Of a DNA stretch of 64,000 nt, positions 1 to 9,223 are shown piece after piece. The DNA is from Pirellula sp. (GTDB taxonomy: Bacteria > Planctomycetota > Planctomycetia > Pirellulales > Pirellulaceae), in contig JAJTID010000001.1 of NCBI GenBank assembly GCA_021300155.1, positions 124,001 through 188,000 on the forward strand. Reading direction: 5' to 3'. The notes below the pieces were generated by a model that saw nothing but the letters and a program-made list of their open reading frames with translations, did no database searches and had not been told where the DNA came from. The position numbers were made by a program, and so were the translations under genes. Each line of letters starts with the position of its first letter. Positions within the stretch are counted from its first letter, which is position 1.

Positions 1-1436
1 TAGGGGCGATCGCTGGTCATCGCATCGTATGCATCTGCCACTGCAAGAATTCTTCCATGCAATGGAATAGCCGTACCGACGAGTCCATAGGGATAACCTT
101 TGCCACCGACTGCTTCGTGATGGTGCAAAACCCCCGGCAGCACATAGTCTAATTGCTGGAGATGCTTGAGGATATTGAAGCCAATCTCCGGATGCTTCTT
201 CACGATCGCGAATTCTTCTGCGGTCAACGGTCCCGGTTTTCCTAAGATGGAATCTGGGATGCCAATCTTTCCGACGTCATGAAGCAATCCTGCCATGTAG
301 ATCCTATCACATTCTTGGGAACTTAGTCCCATGCGCGTCGCGATGCGTTTGGCGTAGCGAGCAACTCGGTCACTGTGACCGTAAGTATATGAATCCTTAG
401 CGTCGATTGCATTGATGATCGCGCGGACGACTCCAGTCAGCAGATGTTCTTGCGATTGGAGCAGCTCGAGGTTGCGAGAGTGGGATGCCATGATATTCGC
501 TGCAGCACTTAGTAATCCAGCTTCGAAAGTTCCAAACTGTAGTGGATTGACTTCATCGACTGTTCCCTTCTCACTATCCAATTCAAAGTTGGGAGAGGCC
601 AGCTTGTTGATTGCTATGATCCATCCGTAGATTTGTTCCCCTTTGGAGACAGTCAAGGCAACGCAGTTGCGGATACCAGGATAATTGGGAAGGTGTTCCT
701 CGTGCTTCTTGCAATTGCGAACAAGTGGACCACGCAACAAAAATTCAATCGAATCGGCTAATAATTGTGTGCAGGAGTCTTGTTTACCTGCCATCTCCCC
801 GACTGATACCAGCCGACTCCAATCGGGAAGGCTAGTTACCAGTGGAGAATTTTCCACAGATCGAACAAGCAGGATAGCCTCGGATCGAATCACCTTCGTG
901 AGGGTAGGGAAACAGGATCTCGCAATTGATTCGATAGTGTGCTGCGAATCGCACAAATCAAAATACTCGTTGGTGGTCCTTAGCCAAGTCAGCTCTTCAA
1001 AATCCTGAGTGACTTGATCTATAAAGAATTCGGATTGTTTCTTTGCCGTGATGGCAATCCTGCGATTTAGTAAAGCCTCGAGATGAGCTATCAAAAAGGA
1101 GCAAATAAGACGGTCATCTTGATTAGGAAGAGCAACAACGACTACGACAGGAGCTAAGGCATCTCCCGAGGTTTTAATTGCAACGAATAGTGTGCCGCTA
1201 GCTCTCCATACAAAGGGTTGGTCTGATCGAAGATCGAAATGTTGCAGTGCTGCATCGATCTCAGATGGTCGAACTGGCAATATCGCTTCGACCTTATCAG
1301 TACCGTCTTCTTGATGACACGCGGACGACCAGCGTCCCTTGGATCTCATCCATACACTCGCACACGGCCCAAACACGGATTCTATCCGTGTTGCAAGCTC
1401 GCTTGCGAGTTGAAGGTCTGAGTCGTGTGTAGGCAT
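1..1436 (-). CDS. HD-GYP domain cyclic-di-GMP phosphodiesterase-like protein (3' end outside window)
   Basis: Translating the minus strand from an ATG at 1436 gives an open frame of about 478 codons running off the window start. The C-terminal part carries the HD-GYP signature: an HD doublet in LLHDVGKIGIPDS, then HHEAVGGKGYP and the ILAVADAYDAMTSDRP stretch. HD-GYP domains hydrolyse cyclic di-GMP. The first 300 or so residues resemble a GAF-type sensory region but are poorly conserved; no membrane segment is evident. It is divergently transcribed from the pilin/assembly operon, so cyclic-di-GMP control of that apparatus is a reasonable inference, not shown by the sequence. The last residues lie outside the window. 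Confidence 0.88.
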   Translation of the reverse strand, partial: MPTHDSDLQLASELATRIESVFGPCASVWMRSKGRWSSACHQEDGTDKVEAILPVRPSEIDAALQHFDLRSDQPFVWRASGTLFVAIKTSGDALAPVVVVVALPNQDDRLICSFLIAHLEALLNRRIAITAKKQSEFFIDQVTQDFEELTWLRTTNEYFDLCDSQHTIESIARSCFPTLTKVIRSEAILLVRSVENSPLVTSLPDWSRLVSVGEMAGKQDSCTQLLADSIEFLLRGPLVRNCKKHEEHLPNYPGIRNCVALTVSKGEQIYGWIIAINKLASPNFELDSEKGTVDEVNPLQFGTFEAGLLSAAANIMASHSRNLELLQSQEHLLTGVVRAIINAIDAKDSYTYGHSDRVARYAKRIATRMGLSSQECDRIYMAGLLHDVGKIGIPDSILGKPGPLTAEEFAIVKKHPEIGFNILKHLQQLDYVLPGVLHHHEAVGGKGYPYGLVGTAIPLHGRILAVADAYDAMTSDRP

Positions 1437-1625
1437 AATGGCGATAAAGTATTCGAAAATCAGATGAGCTGAGGAGACTCGACTCTGACAAAAGTCCGCA
1501 TTGTATATAGCACGCAAATTATGACGAATCCAGAAAAATTGTGGATTGAATAATTTGCTCTATCCATTTTTGGTCGTATGTTTCCATGGCCAATTACTTC
1601 ACTCTTCCAGGTACGACAAATACCC

Positions 1626-2051
1626 ATGACTTCCTTAGCATTCTCAAAAACGAAACGCTCAGCCTTCAGCCTAGTTGAACTGGTGGTGGTTGTGCTGATT
1701 ATCGGAATCTTGGCGGCAGTTGCTGCTCCACGAATGTTTAGAACTGCAGAGGATGCTCGCGATGCTGCGACAAAAGCCTCTTTAAGTGTGATTCGTGATT
1801 CGATTGAACGCTATAAATCTGAAATTGGCAAATACCCAGAGGAAGCGAATATTGAGACAAATCTAAAGACATACATACGCGGTCCCTTCCCCTCGGTTCA
1901 GACTCCATCGGTTCCTAAGGAGCATCGAAACAATACGGTCGTTGCCAACGATGGTGATCCCATTGCGAGCTTTACGGGAACCGCAGGTTGGGCCTATAAC
2001 GAATCAACAGGCGAGTTTGTTGTCAATCACGACTCTTGTAAAAGTTGGTAA
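1626..2051 (+). CDS. Type II/IV pseudopilin (GspG/PilA-like) with unusual cleavage site
   Basis: A 141-residue protein with a short basic leader, then SAFSLVELVVVVLIIGIL, the class III prepilin signature with Glu at mature position 5 and one N-terminal hydrophobic helix. The residue before the cleaved Phe is Ala rather than the usual Gly. The C-terminal half (FTGTAGWAYNESTGEFVV) matches major pseudopilins of the GspG type. I chose ATG 1626 because it gives a typical short leader; an in-frame ATG at 1578 would add 16 residues. It is first in the operon with the response regulator five bases downstream, and is probably the structural subunit of the machine encoded by the following genes. Confidence 0.87.
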   Translation: MTSLAFSKTKRSAFSLVELVVVVLIIGILAAVAAPRMFRTAEDARDAATKASLSVIRDSIERYKSEIGKYPEEANIETNLKTYIRGPFPSVQTPSVPKEHRNNTVVANDGDPIASFTGTAGWAYNESTGEFVVNHDSCKSW

Positions 2052-2055
2052 CCAC

Positions 2056-2475
2056 ATGAAGTTGGAATCCAGAAAAGTACTAGTTGCCGAAGACAACATA
2101 GTTTTAGGCGACGTCATTCAATTCAATCTTCAACGTGCTGGCTTTGATGTCACACTAGCAAGAAATGGTAATGACGCTATACGACTTCTCGAGTCAGAAC
2201 CGTTCAGCATGTTGGTCACTGACTACGAAATGCCCGGACTCGATGGTGAACAAATTTGCGATCGAGTTCGAAACGAGATGCATCTCGACTCGCTTCGAAT
2301 CGTTGTGTGCTCCGCGAGAGGTCATGAGCTAGATCGAGAAGCGCTCAAGGCAAAGTTCTCTCTCGAAGCGATCCTTTTCAAGCCGTTTAGTATTCGAGAT
2401 CTAATGAGTCTATTGGAGAGTCTCGTGTTATTAGAATGCGACAGCACTCCAAACACGGTAACTTGCTCCCACTAG
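2056..2475 (+). CDS. Single-domain response regulator (CheY/REC-like)
   Basis: A 139-residue protein consisting essentially of one receiver domain. The acidic pair E12-D13 and phospho-acceptor D56 (in TDYEMPGLDG) are present, as are the conserved Ser in VVCSAR and Lys in LFKPF. No DNA-binding output domain follows, so it probably acts by protein contact or as a phosphorelay intermediate. It starts four bases after the pilin stop codon and precedes the histidine kinase by about 65 bases, suggesting that the kinase is its partner and that pilus assembly or motility is the output. The start is the ATG at 2056; the longer open frame upstream overlaps the pilin. Confidence 0.88.
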   Translation: MKLESRKVLVAEDNIVLGDVIQFNLQRAGFDVTLARNGNDAIRLLESEPFSMLVTDYEMPGLDGEQICDRVRNEMHLDSLRIVVCSARGHELDREALKAKFSLEAILFKPFSIRDLMSLLESLVLLECDSTPNTVTCSH

Positions 2476-2493
2476 CGACTTGTCCCAATAACT

Positions 2494-2514
2494 ACGTGCG
2501 CCCAGCACGCACGT
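2494..2514 (+). other. Inverted repeat between response regulator and kinase genes
   Basis: ACGTGCG and CGCACGT form a perfect 7-bp stem around a 7-base loop in the gap between the receiver gene and the kinase. No T-run follows, so it is not a classical terminator. It could be an attenuator, an mRNA processing or stability element, or a protein site. Confidence 0.35.
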
Positions 2515-2540
2515 GAACTCCAACTGCAACGAATCGAAAC

Positions 2541-3980
2541 ATGCTTCTAGCCCAACGCAATCGTAGCCTCACGCGGCGTGTTAGCGAGCAATATCTGTTT
2601 TTCGGATTGTCGGGGCTGTTCAGTTTTGTTGCCGCTTCGATTTACCTTTCGTGGCATGGTCTGTTTCTCAGTTTCATTCCGGCAACGATCGGCATTCCGC
2701 TAGGCCTGCTTCTGTTTGGATCCTTCACATTACGCCGCACTTCACGGTGGAACGAGAGTATTGAGCGTCAACTCACGAAATATGCAAACTCTGCGAATCG
2801 ATCCGTTACCGAACTAAAGCCCCTACCTGCTTCAGACCCTCTCGCGGTTGGATGGAATCAATTGCTCGCCCGAGTTTATGAGCATTCTGCATGGAACGGT
2901 GTTGAAAGGCGATTGTCGGAAGCAGTGCATGCACAACAATCCAAACGTTGGGAATCCGTTTTTCAACATCTGAACGATGGGATAGCAATTTGCGATCCCG
3001 ATGGCCGGGTTCTGCAACTCAATCGTTCGTTTGCGACGCTACTGAAACGAGGGGATTCTAGTCAGCTTTTGGGACGCAATCTTATGGATTTGTTGGCCGA
3101 GCTCGCGGCGGACGAATCTTATCTGCGATTGCGAGAGCTATGCGATAGCAACGCGACACAAATCGTTGAAATTCAACGGTCTAAGGATCCCGCCGAGGGT
3201 ACCTGGCGATTAAGCCGCATCATACTCTCCAGCGAAAGCGGTACACCGTCCGAGTCGATATGGACAATACGAGATGTTACACAGCAAAAACTAGCGGAAA
3301 AAGCTAGAGAACAGTTTGTGTTTACTGCGACCCACGAACTTCGCACACCGCTTGCAAACATTCGAGCCTACTCGGAGACACTTGCACTCGCGACTGATAT
3401 TCCGGTCGAACAACAACAGTCGTTCTACAATACAATCAATAATGAAGCGACACGGCTCGCGCGATTCGTGGATGAGTTGCTGAACCTTAGTCAGATGGAA
3501 GCGGGTGCAATCACCATTCAGAAACACGAAATTGAACTGGAACGAATGCTGGGTGAGATCTTCGAAAGCCAACGTCCATTGGCTATAGAGAAGAACCATA
3601 CATTCAATTTCTCGATCGCGCCCAAGCTTCCCAAAGTTATTGCAGACAAAGATAAACTCGCTGCTGCGATTACCAACTTGGTAAGCAACGCGATTAAGTA
3701 TACGCCAGATGGAGGCAAGGTCACTGTTTCGATAGAAGCCAACAATTCATCTGTTTTGTTTGCCGTCGAGGATAGTGGAATCGGAGTATCGCCAGAAGAT
3801 ATTCCAAAGCTTGGAGAGAAATTCTTCCGAAGCGGTGATGATCGTGTGCAGTCGATCGTAGGTAGTGGGCTCGGTCTGGCATTCTCTCAAGAAGTAGCAA
3901 GATTGCATGGTGGTAGTATCTCCATTCGGAGCCAACTCCATCAAGGATCCTGCTTTACTCTCGAACTACCTCTTCGATAG
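2541..3980 (+). CDS. Membrane PAS-domain sensor histidine kinase
   Basis: A 479-residue kinase. Two hydrophobic helices lie at about residues 18-38 and 40-62, with almost no extracytoplasmic loop. A PAS domain spans about 135-250, followed by a HisKA domain with phospho-accepting H265 in THELRTPLANIRAYSE. The HATPase domain has an N box (NLVSNAIKYTPDGG, about 379-392), a G1 box (EDSGIGV) and a G2 box (GSGLGLAFS, about 441-449). All boxes needed for activity are intact. It lies directly after the orphan receiver and before a STAS gene, giving a compact signalling cassette inside the pilus/secretion operon. The lack of a periplasmic sensor suggests it reads a membrane or cytoplasmic signal through PAS. 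Confidence 0.93.
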   Translation: MLLAQRNRSLTRRVSEQYLFFGLSGLFSFVAASIYLSWHGLFLSFIPATIGIPLGLLLFGSFTLRRTSRWNESIERQLTKYANSANRSVTELKPLPASDPLAVGWNQLLARVYEHSAWNGVERRLSEAVHAQQSKRWESVFQHLNDGIAICDPDGRVLQLNRSFATLLKRGDSSQLLGRNLMDLLAELAADESYLRLRELCDSNATQIVEIQRSKDPAEGTWRLSRIILSSESGTPSESIWTIRDVTQQKLAEKAREQFVFTATHELRTPLANIRAYSETLALATDIPVEQQQSFYNTINNEATRLARFVDELLNLSQMEAGAITIQKHEIELERMLGEIFESQRPLAIEKNHTFNFSIAPKLPKVIADKDKLAAAITNLVSNAIKYTPDGGKVTVSIEANNSSVLFAVEDSGIGVSPEDIPKLGEKFFRSGDDRVQSIVGSGLGLAFSQEVARLHGGSISIRSQLHQGSCFTLELPLR

Positions 3981-3994
3981 TCGCTTAAACCATC

Positions 3995-4330
3995 ATGTAC
4001 CATTGCAAACGATCGGGAGCGGTAGACATTGTTAGTGGAAACTCGCCACTTATCCAAGAGCATCGCACTGAATTCCTAAAGTCTATTGATAGTTGTATCG
4101 GGAATGGTCAACCGAGAGTGATCCTGGACTTGTCTGGAGTTGCATTGATGGATAGCGTTGGTCTTGATGCATTGATGGATGCTCGCGATCGATGCCAATC
4201 CCTGGGTGGATCTTTTGTCTTGGCGCACCCCAATCCGCTTTGCCGCGATATTCTGAGAATCAATGGAATCGATCGTGAAATAAACGTCTATGACGATGTC
4301 GTCAGAGCGTTGGGGAGTTTTGCACGATGA
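3995..4330 (+). CDS. STAS-domain anti-sigma-factor-antagonist-like protein
   Basis: A 111-residue stand-alone STAS domain, related to SpoIIAA/RsbV. The key segment is VILDLSGVALMDSVGLDAL, with S54 at the position phosphorylated in partner-switching proteins. Its final codons overlap the start of the pilB-like ATPase gene (ATGA, 4 bases), so the two are probably translationally coupled. No cognate anti-sigma kinase (RsbW type) is seen nearby, although the PAS histidine kinase is adjacent. A role in regulating the assembly ATPase or polarity is inferred from position alone. Confidence 0.85.
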   Translation: MYHCKRSGAVDIVSGNSPLIQEHRTEFLKSIDSCIGNGQPRVILDLSGVALMDSVGLDALMDARDRCQSLGGSFVLAHPNPLCRDILRINGIDREINVYDDVVRALGSFAR

Positions 4331-6096
4331 GCACGAGCCTCCTAGCATCTCCGTCCATCGCTGGAAACGTTGAATCTGCCGGACGCAAAAAACCGGATTC
4401 ACTGAATCGCATTTCCACTCCGCTCGGCGAGAATCTCGTTCAAGCAGGATTGTTGAAATCAGGAGACCTCGAAGCCGCGCTTGCGCAGCATTCCAGTCGA
4501 CAATCCCAGCTCGGTGAAACGTTGCTGGAGATGGGTTTTGTTGAAGAAGATACATTGCTGCTGTTCCTGGGACAACAGCTTGCCGTCCCTTCGGTGCGGC
4601 TGCGAAGTGGTCTTGTGGACCCCAAAGTGGTCAGGAAAATACCTCGGTCGAAAGCTGATGCGTTTTCTGCGCTTGCTCTGTTCTGTGTTCGTGGCAGACT
4701 CACCGTCGCTATGGCAGAGCCCAACAATCTGCGACAGCTCGACGAATTAGAGCGGATCACAGGAATGCCGATTCGGCCGGTGTTGGCGATGCGCTCGGCC
4801 ATAGATCGAATGCTTCCCCATTGTTACGAAGAGAACTTTGCTGTTGATGCCGTTACCGCCGATCTCGAAGCGAACTCGCTGGAGATACATGCCGATTCAG
4901 TGGACATCTCCCTCGCGGATGTTGAATCGCTGACAGATGGTAGCCCGATTATCAATCTGGTCAATTACATCGTTGTGCATGCGATACGACAAAAGGCGAG
5001 TGATATCCATATTGAAGCTGGACAACAGTCTTCTTTGGTTCGCTATCGAGTGGATGGTCATTTGAGGGAAGTCCTCCGCCCTCGGCGAGAGTACCATCCC
5101 GCCATGATCTCGCGTATCAAAGTGCTTGCGAAGCTAGATATCTCAGAGCATCGAATGCCTCAGGATGGGCGCGTTCACTTGACCGTGGATGGTCGCGAGA
5201 TCGACTTGCGAATCTCAACTCTCCCAACCATTCTTGGCGAGAAAGTGGTGATGCGCGTCCTGGACCGAAAGAACGTTACCTTTTATCTGGATAAGCTCGG
5301 AATGCCAGAGGATGCCCTCGCCATAACCAAGGGACTACTAAAGCGTCCACACGGCTTGATACTGACCACTGGCCCTACCGGGAGCGGAAAGACAACAACA
5401 CTCTACTCCGCGGTCGAACTCATCAAGTCGATCAAACGAAACATCGTAACGGTCGAGGATCCTGTCGAATATCAGCTCGATTTGATTAATCAGGTACAAG
5501 TTAGTAATACGAAGACGATGAAGTTCGCCGATGCGTTGCGATCGATTCTGCGTCAAGATCCTGATGTGATCATGGTCGGAGAGATTCGAGATGCAGAAAC
5601 AGCAGCAATCTCTATTCAAGCGGCTCTTACTGGGCACCTGGTGCTTAGTACTTTGCATACAAACGACAGCTTCAGTGCCGTCACTCGGTTGCTCGACATG
5701 GGTATAGAACCCTTCAAGTTATCGGCTGCGCTTTTGGGTGTGATCGCACAGCGCCTCGTTCGAACCATTTGCCCAGCTTGTAAATCGAACTATTATCCAC
5801 CGCAAGAGCAGCTTGACGCGATCCAATACAAAGGGGATCGACGGCGACAGTTTGCACATGGTACCGGGTGCCGTGAGTGTTACGACACGGGCTTCCGGGG
5901 CAGGACCGGTATCTATGAAGTTTTTGCAATCGATCGTTCTGTACGAGATTTGATTTCTAGCAATGCATCGGTAGACGAACTAAGAACGTACCATCGCCAA
6001 CAAGGAAAGGGCTCGTTGTTAGATGAAGGAGTGCGTTTAGCTGAATCTGGCAGAACAAGTCTCGATGAGATCATTGAAGTTGCCTACTCGGACTAA
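4327..6096 (+). CDS. GspE/PilB-family assembly ATPase
   Basis: A 589-residue secretion/pilus extension ATPase. An MshEN-like N-terminal domain (about 30-165) precedes the ATPase core. Walker A is GPTGSGKTTT (about 349-358), the Asp box has TVEDPVEYQL, and the Walker B region is DPDVIMVGEIRD (about 411-422). The His box is LSTLHTND. Two cysteine pairs, C482/C485 and C515/C518, form the zinc site typical of GspE/PilB extension ATPases and absent from most PilT proteins, so this is an assembly motor rather than a retraction motor. MshEN domains in some homologues bind cyclic di-GMP, which fits the divergent HD-GYP gene, but binding here is untested. Confidence 0.95.
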   Translation: MSTSLLASPSIAGNVESAGRKKPDSLNRISTPLGENLVQAGLLKSGDLEAALAQHSSRQSQLGETLLEMGFVEEDTLLLFLGQQLAVPSVRLRSGLVDPKVVRKIPRSKADAFSALALFCVRGRLTVAMAEPNNLRQLDELERITGMPIRPVLAMRSAIDRMLPHCYEENFAVDAVTADLEANSLEIHADSVDISLADVESLTDGSPIINLVNYIVVHAIRQKASDIHIEAGQQSSLVRYRVDGHLREVLRPRREYHPAMISRIKVLAKLDISEHRMPQDGRVHLTVDGREIDLRISTLPTILGEKVVMRVLDRKNVTFYLDKLGMPEDALAITKGLLKRPHGLILTTGPTGSGKTTTLYSAVELIKSIKRNIVTVEDPVEYQLDLINQVQVSNTKTMKFADALRSILRQDPDVIMVGEIRDAETAAISIQAALTGHLVLSTLHTNDSFSAVTRLLDMGIEPFKLSAALLGVIAQRLVRTICPACKSNYYPPQEQLDAIQYKGDRRRQFAHGTGCRECYDTGFRGRTGIYEVFAIDRSVRDLISSNASVDELRTYHRQQGKGSLLDEGVRLAESGRTSLDEIIEVAYSD

Positions 6097-6129
6097 CCAC
6101 GCCTCCGCTTATCGCGGCAATCGAATCTC

Positions 6130-7371
6130 ATGAAATTTCATTACGAAGCAAAAGACCGGCAAGGTAACTCGACCCGTGGTCAATTCGAAGGGGAAAGCGC
6201 TCTCGCCGTTCGGCAAAAGCTACGCACCCAAGGATTGTTCGTGCTCTCGCTGGTGTCTGCAGATTCAACATTCTCGCGTCGTCCAGTCGGAGGAAGTGCG
6301 AGCGGTTCCCTGTCGATCTTGGGTAAGAATTTCAATCGAGTCAATGGTTCGGATCTTATTGTTGCACTATCGCAATTATCGATCATGTGCCATTCTGGGG
6401 ATGATCTGGCCGAAGCCCTGAGGACGGTTGCGAATCAATGCCAATCGCCAAAGCTACGACAAGTGCTATTGAATACCTACGAAGATGTTGCGCAGGGGGT
6501 GAAATTCTCCGCGGCGCTGGCACGTCACCCAGGCGTCTTTAGTCAGTCCTTGGTCGCTGCGCTTGCTGCAGGAGAGCAGGCCGGACGCGTTGTAGATGTA
6601 CTCGATAGAACAACGCGCATGATGCGAAAAGATCAAAGTCTTCGAAGTACGATCGCTTCTATGCTGATGTACCCTGCGGTACTATGCACGGTCACATTGT
6701 TAGTGATTTTCTCGATGCTCTTTTTTGTGCTACCACAATTTGCAACAGTCTTTCGCGATATGGATCGACCGGTTCCTCCGTTGACGAATATCCTACTTTC
6801 GATAGGAACAGGGGTGAAAGAAAATTGGATTATTGTGGTCACGATTCTCGGTACACTCTTAGGAGCGGGCATCGCGTTCAGAAAACATCCTCAGGTTCGT
6901 AATGCCCTGGATCATGCCATCCTGCACATGGTCATCGTAAAGGACTCTGCTCGGGCGTTGCTCACAGGCCGCATATTCCGACTGTTGGGGACGATGTTGG
7001 AAAATGGTGTCCCATTGTTGGAAAGTGTTCGTCTTTGTAGAAACGCCACGAGCAATCGACTATTTCAGAAAATGTTTGATTCCGTAGAACACCAGATCCT
7101 CGAAGGCGAAGGGATGAGCGAGACATTTGTCAACGCTGCGTTTCTTCCGCCCGGTGCGGCGCATATGATCGCGACGGGTGAACGCGCTGGAAAACTACCT
7201 TCGGTATTGCAATCGGTAGGCGAGTACTTTGAAGATGAAGGCGAAAGGCGACTGCGCACCTTGGTGAAGATGCTTGAACCCGCCATTATCATTGGGCTTG
7301 GAGCGATCGTTGCGCTCGTCGTCTTATCGATTGTACTGCCTTTGTTGGATGTGACGACTGCATCTCGGTAA
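6130..7371 (+). CDS. GspF/PilC-family inner-membrane platform protein
   Basis: A 413-residue protein with the duplicated T2SSF architecture: cytoplasmic four-helix domains around residues 75-190 and 275-390, a membrane segment after each, and a paired hydrophobic region around 180-260. The N terminus (KFHYEAKDRQGNSTRGQ) is typical of GspF/PilC. It forms the platform around which the PilB-type ATPase drives pilin insertion. It starts 33 bases after the ATPase gene and is followed by the pilM-like gene, the standard order in pilus and secretion loci. Confidence 0.94.
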   Translation: MKFHYEAKDRQGNSTRGQFEGESALAVRQKLRTQGLFVLSLVSADSTFSRRPVGGSASGSLSILGKNFNRVNGSDLIVALSQLSIMCHSGDDLAEALRTVANQCQSPKLRQVLLNTYEDVAQGVKFSAALARHPGVFSQSLVAALAAGEQAGRVVDVLDRTTRMMRKDQSLRSTIASMLMYPAVLCTVTLLVIFSMLFFVLPQFATVFRDMDRPVPPLTNILLSIGTGVKENWIIVVTILGTLLGAGIAFRKHPQVRNALDHAILHMVIVKDSARALLTGRIFRLLGTMLENGVPLLESVRLCRNATSNRLFQKMFDSVEHQILEGEGMSETFVNAAFLPPGAAHMIATGERAGKLPSVLQSVGEYFEDEGERRLRTLVKMLEPAIIIGLGAIVALVVLSIVLPLLDVTTASR

Positions 7372-7433
7372 GTCGATCTGTAGACGGACAACGAAATGTC
7401 CATGTGCGAAACCGCGACCTACGGTTGCGTACC

Positions 7434-8579
7434 ATGACACGAACTCTTTCTACACTCAATCGATTACAAACTCGACTGTTCAGCCGTTCCGACGGATGGA
7501 TCGGTATTGAGATGGGCTGTCATTGCATCCATTTTGCGCAAGTGTCTAAACGAGAGAATCGTTGGCAGCTTTCCGCGATATGGTCATTAGAACACCCTGC
7601 AAGTGAGCTTCGAGAAAGCAACGATCCCAAGAGAAGAACTGATGAGATGTTTGGTTGGGTAGCACGCGATGAAATGTTCAAAAATGGTCTTGCTAAGACG
7701 TTAAATACAGAAGATTTACGCTCTCTCTTTCTGGGGCGTCGTTGTGCCACGACGCTAACCGATGGAATGATCGCGTACCGTGAATTGGAGTTGCCATCGG
7801 CGAATCCATCGGAAGCCAACGAGATGGTACGTTCGGAAATAGCGATTGAAACAGACCTCGACATCGAAGAACTAGTCACCGATTGTTGGGACCTGCCTCA
7901 ATGCGATTCTCGCGCCGGTTTATGCAGCTTTGGCGCCGTATCCATCAAGAAAACCGAAGTGTCTCACGTTGCCAGTAGTTTGTTAAAAGCTGGTTTTGAG
8001 TGTCAAACCATGGATGCATTGCCGTGCGCCATGGCTCGCTCAACTGCCATGGTCGTTACGGATCCAGATACATCTACACTAGCTGTCGATCTTGGGTACC
8101 AACAAGCCACGCTGACATTGGTCAAAGCAGGACGCCCAGTACTGTCCCGAGAGCTTCGCGGGCTCGGCGTAGTTTCGCTGCTAGATCAGATCGCGGATGC
8201 ATTCGAACTCAGCAGATCGGATGCACAGACGTTGCTCTTTCAACCGTCGAGCAAAGCTGCCAACGACGACCCTGGCAAACTCGCGTTCTCCAATCCAATA
8301 CACCAATATCTGAGTTCGTTCTTCCAAGTCTTGGCTGCGGAGATCGACAAAACGATACAGTTCGCGACCAGAGCTTATCGCTTCGCTGTGCCCTCTCAGT
8401 TACTGATGATGGGGGCAGGAAGTCGCATCTGCAATGTGGATCGCTCCATGGAAGATCGTACGGGGCTGTCGGCAAGATTTTGGAGTATCGATCAGTCCGA
8501 TAGTCTGTTTGTGGATAAACCAAGCTCGATTTATGCAGTTGCGGCTGGGCTATCGACGCTTGCTTGGGAGCAAATGTGA
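7434..8579 (+). CDS. PilM-like actin-fold assembly protein
   Basis: About 381 residues with the PilM/FtsA-like actin-fold signature: an N-terminal DGWIGIEMGCHCIHFAQV strand-turn and an internal phosphate-type loop, TLAVDLGYQQATLTLV. PilM binds the N terminus of PilN on the cytoplasmic face and links it to the motor. The gene overlaps the next one by TGATG, implying coupled translation. The start is uncertain: ATG 7434 is given, but an in-frame GTG at 7404 would add ten residues and neither has a strong ribosome-binding site. Confidence 0.85.
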   Translation: MTRTLSTLNRLQTRLFSRSDGWIGIEMGCHCIHFAQVSKRENRWQLSAIWSLEHPASELRESNDPKRRTDEMFGWVARDEMFKNGLAKTLNTEDLRSLFLGRRCATTLTDGMIAYRELELPSANPSEANEMVRSEIAIETDLDIEELVTDCWDLPQCDSRAGLCSFGAVSIKKTEVSHVASSLLKAGFECQTMDALPCAMARSTAMVVTDPDTSTLAVDLGYQQATLTLVKAGRPVLSRELRGLGVVSLLDQIADAFELSRSDAQTLLFQPSSKAANDDPGKLAFSNPIHQYLSSFFQVLAAEIDKTIQFATRAYRFAVPSQLLMMGAGSRICNVDRSMEDRTGLSARFWSIDQSDSLFVDKPSSIYAVAAGLSTLAWEQM

Positions 8580-9223
8580 TGCATGTCAATTTGCTACCCT
8601 CATCCTTTGTCTGGCAACAGCTACTTCGAAAACGACTTCGGCACTGGGCCTTTGCCTTGGGATGCTTGTTGATCGTGTTGATCGCCTCCAATGTTTCTCT
8701 GATCGTTCAATGGTGGGTTGCTCTCCAGGATTATCAGTCCATGCAGTTAGCTGCGGAACCAGCAAGGAAACTGCAAGATAGTCGAATCGAAAACACGAAA
8801 GCACTACACGTGTTGAAGCAGAAAACAGAATTCTTGAAGGCCTTAACGGACCGAGATCGTGGTACTTCACTTTTGGGGCTGATCGCCAGCGGCGTGAATG
8901 CCACGGACAAAACGGTTCAGGTACAGCAGTTGCAAGTGAGTATCGAAAACAAAAGTCCAGAAACGCAGTCTGTAAATCCAGCCCAGGTTTCGACTGCGAG
9001 TCCTTCTCGGAAAAATCCTCCCATCGGTGACCATGTACCCGACAATCAAATTCGTCTCACATTGAAAGGGATTGCAGTCGAAAGCGAATCGATCAGCAGA
9101 TTTGTAGATTCCATTCAGCGATCGAACATTTTTCCAAAGGTAGAGTTACGTTCCACGCAGGAACGAATGTTGCTGGACCGTTCCATCCAAGATTTTGATT
9201 TGGAGTGTTTCGGTAATGAGTAG
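8579..9223 (+). CDS. PilN-like inner-membrane assembly protein
   Basis: A 214-residue bitopic protein. It begins MHVNLLP, matching the conserved INLLP motif of PilN that contacts PilM, followed by one transmembrane helix (about 22-42), a coiled-coil region (about 48-85) and a periplasmic ferredoxin-like domain. A low-complexity linker (about 125-150) separates the coil from the final domain. The ATG overlaps the preceding stop codon, and the gene end overlaps the next gene by eight bases. Sequence conservation of PilN is low, so the identity relies on motif, topology and position. Confidence 0.8.
   Translation: MHVNLLPSSFVWQQLLRKRLRHWAFALGCLLIVLIASNVSLIVQWWVALQDYQSMQLAAEPARKLQDSRIENTKALHVLKQKTEFLKALTDRDRGTSLLGLIASGVNATDKTVQVQQLQVSIENKSPETQSVNPAQVSTASPSRKNPPIGDHVPDNQIRLTLKGIAVESESISRFVDSIQRSNIFPKVELRSTQERMLLDRSIQDFDLECFGNE

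Noticed and set aside
1297-1491. Minus-strand 64-residue open frame opposite the first gene
   Set aside because: Out of frame with the HD-GYP gene that covers the same DNA and lacks any domain pattern.
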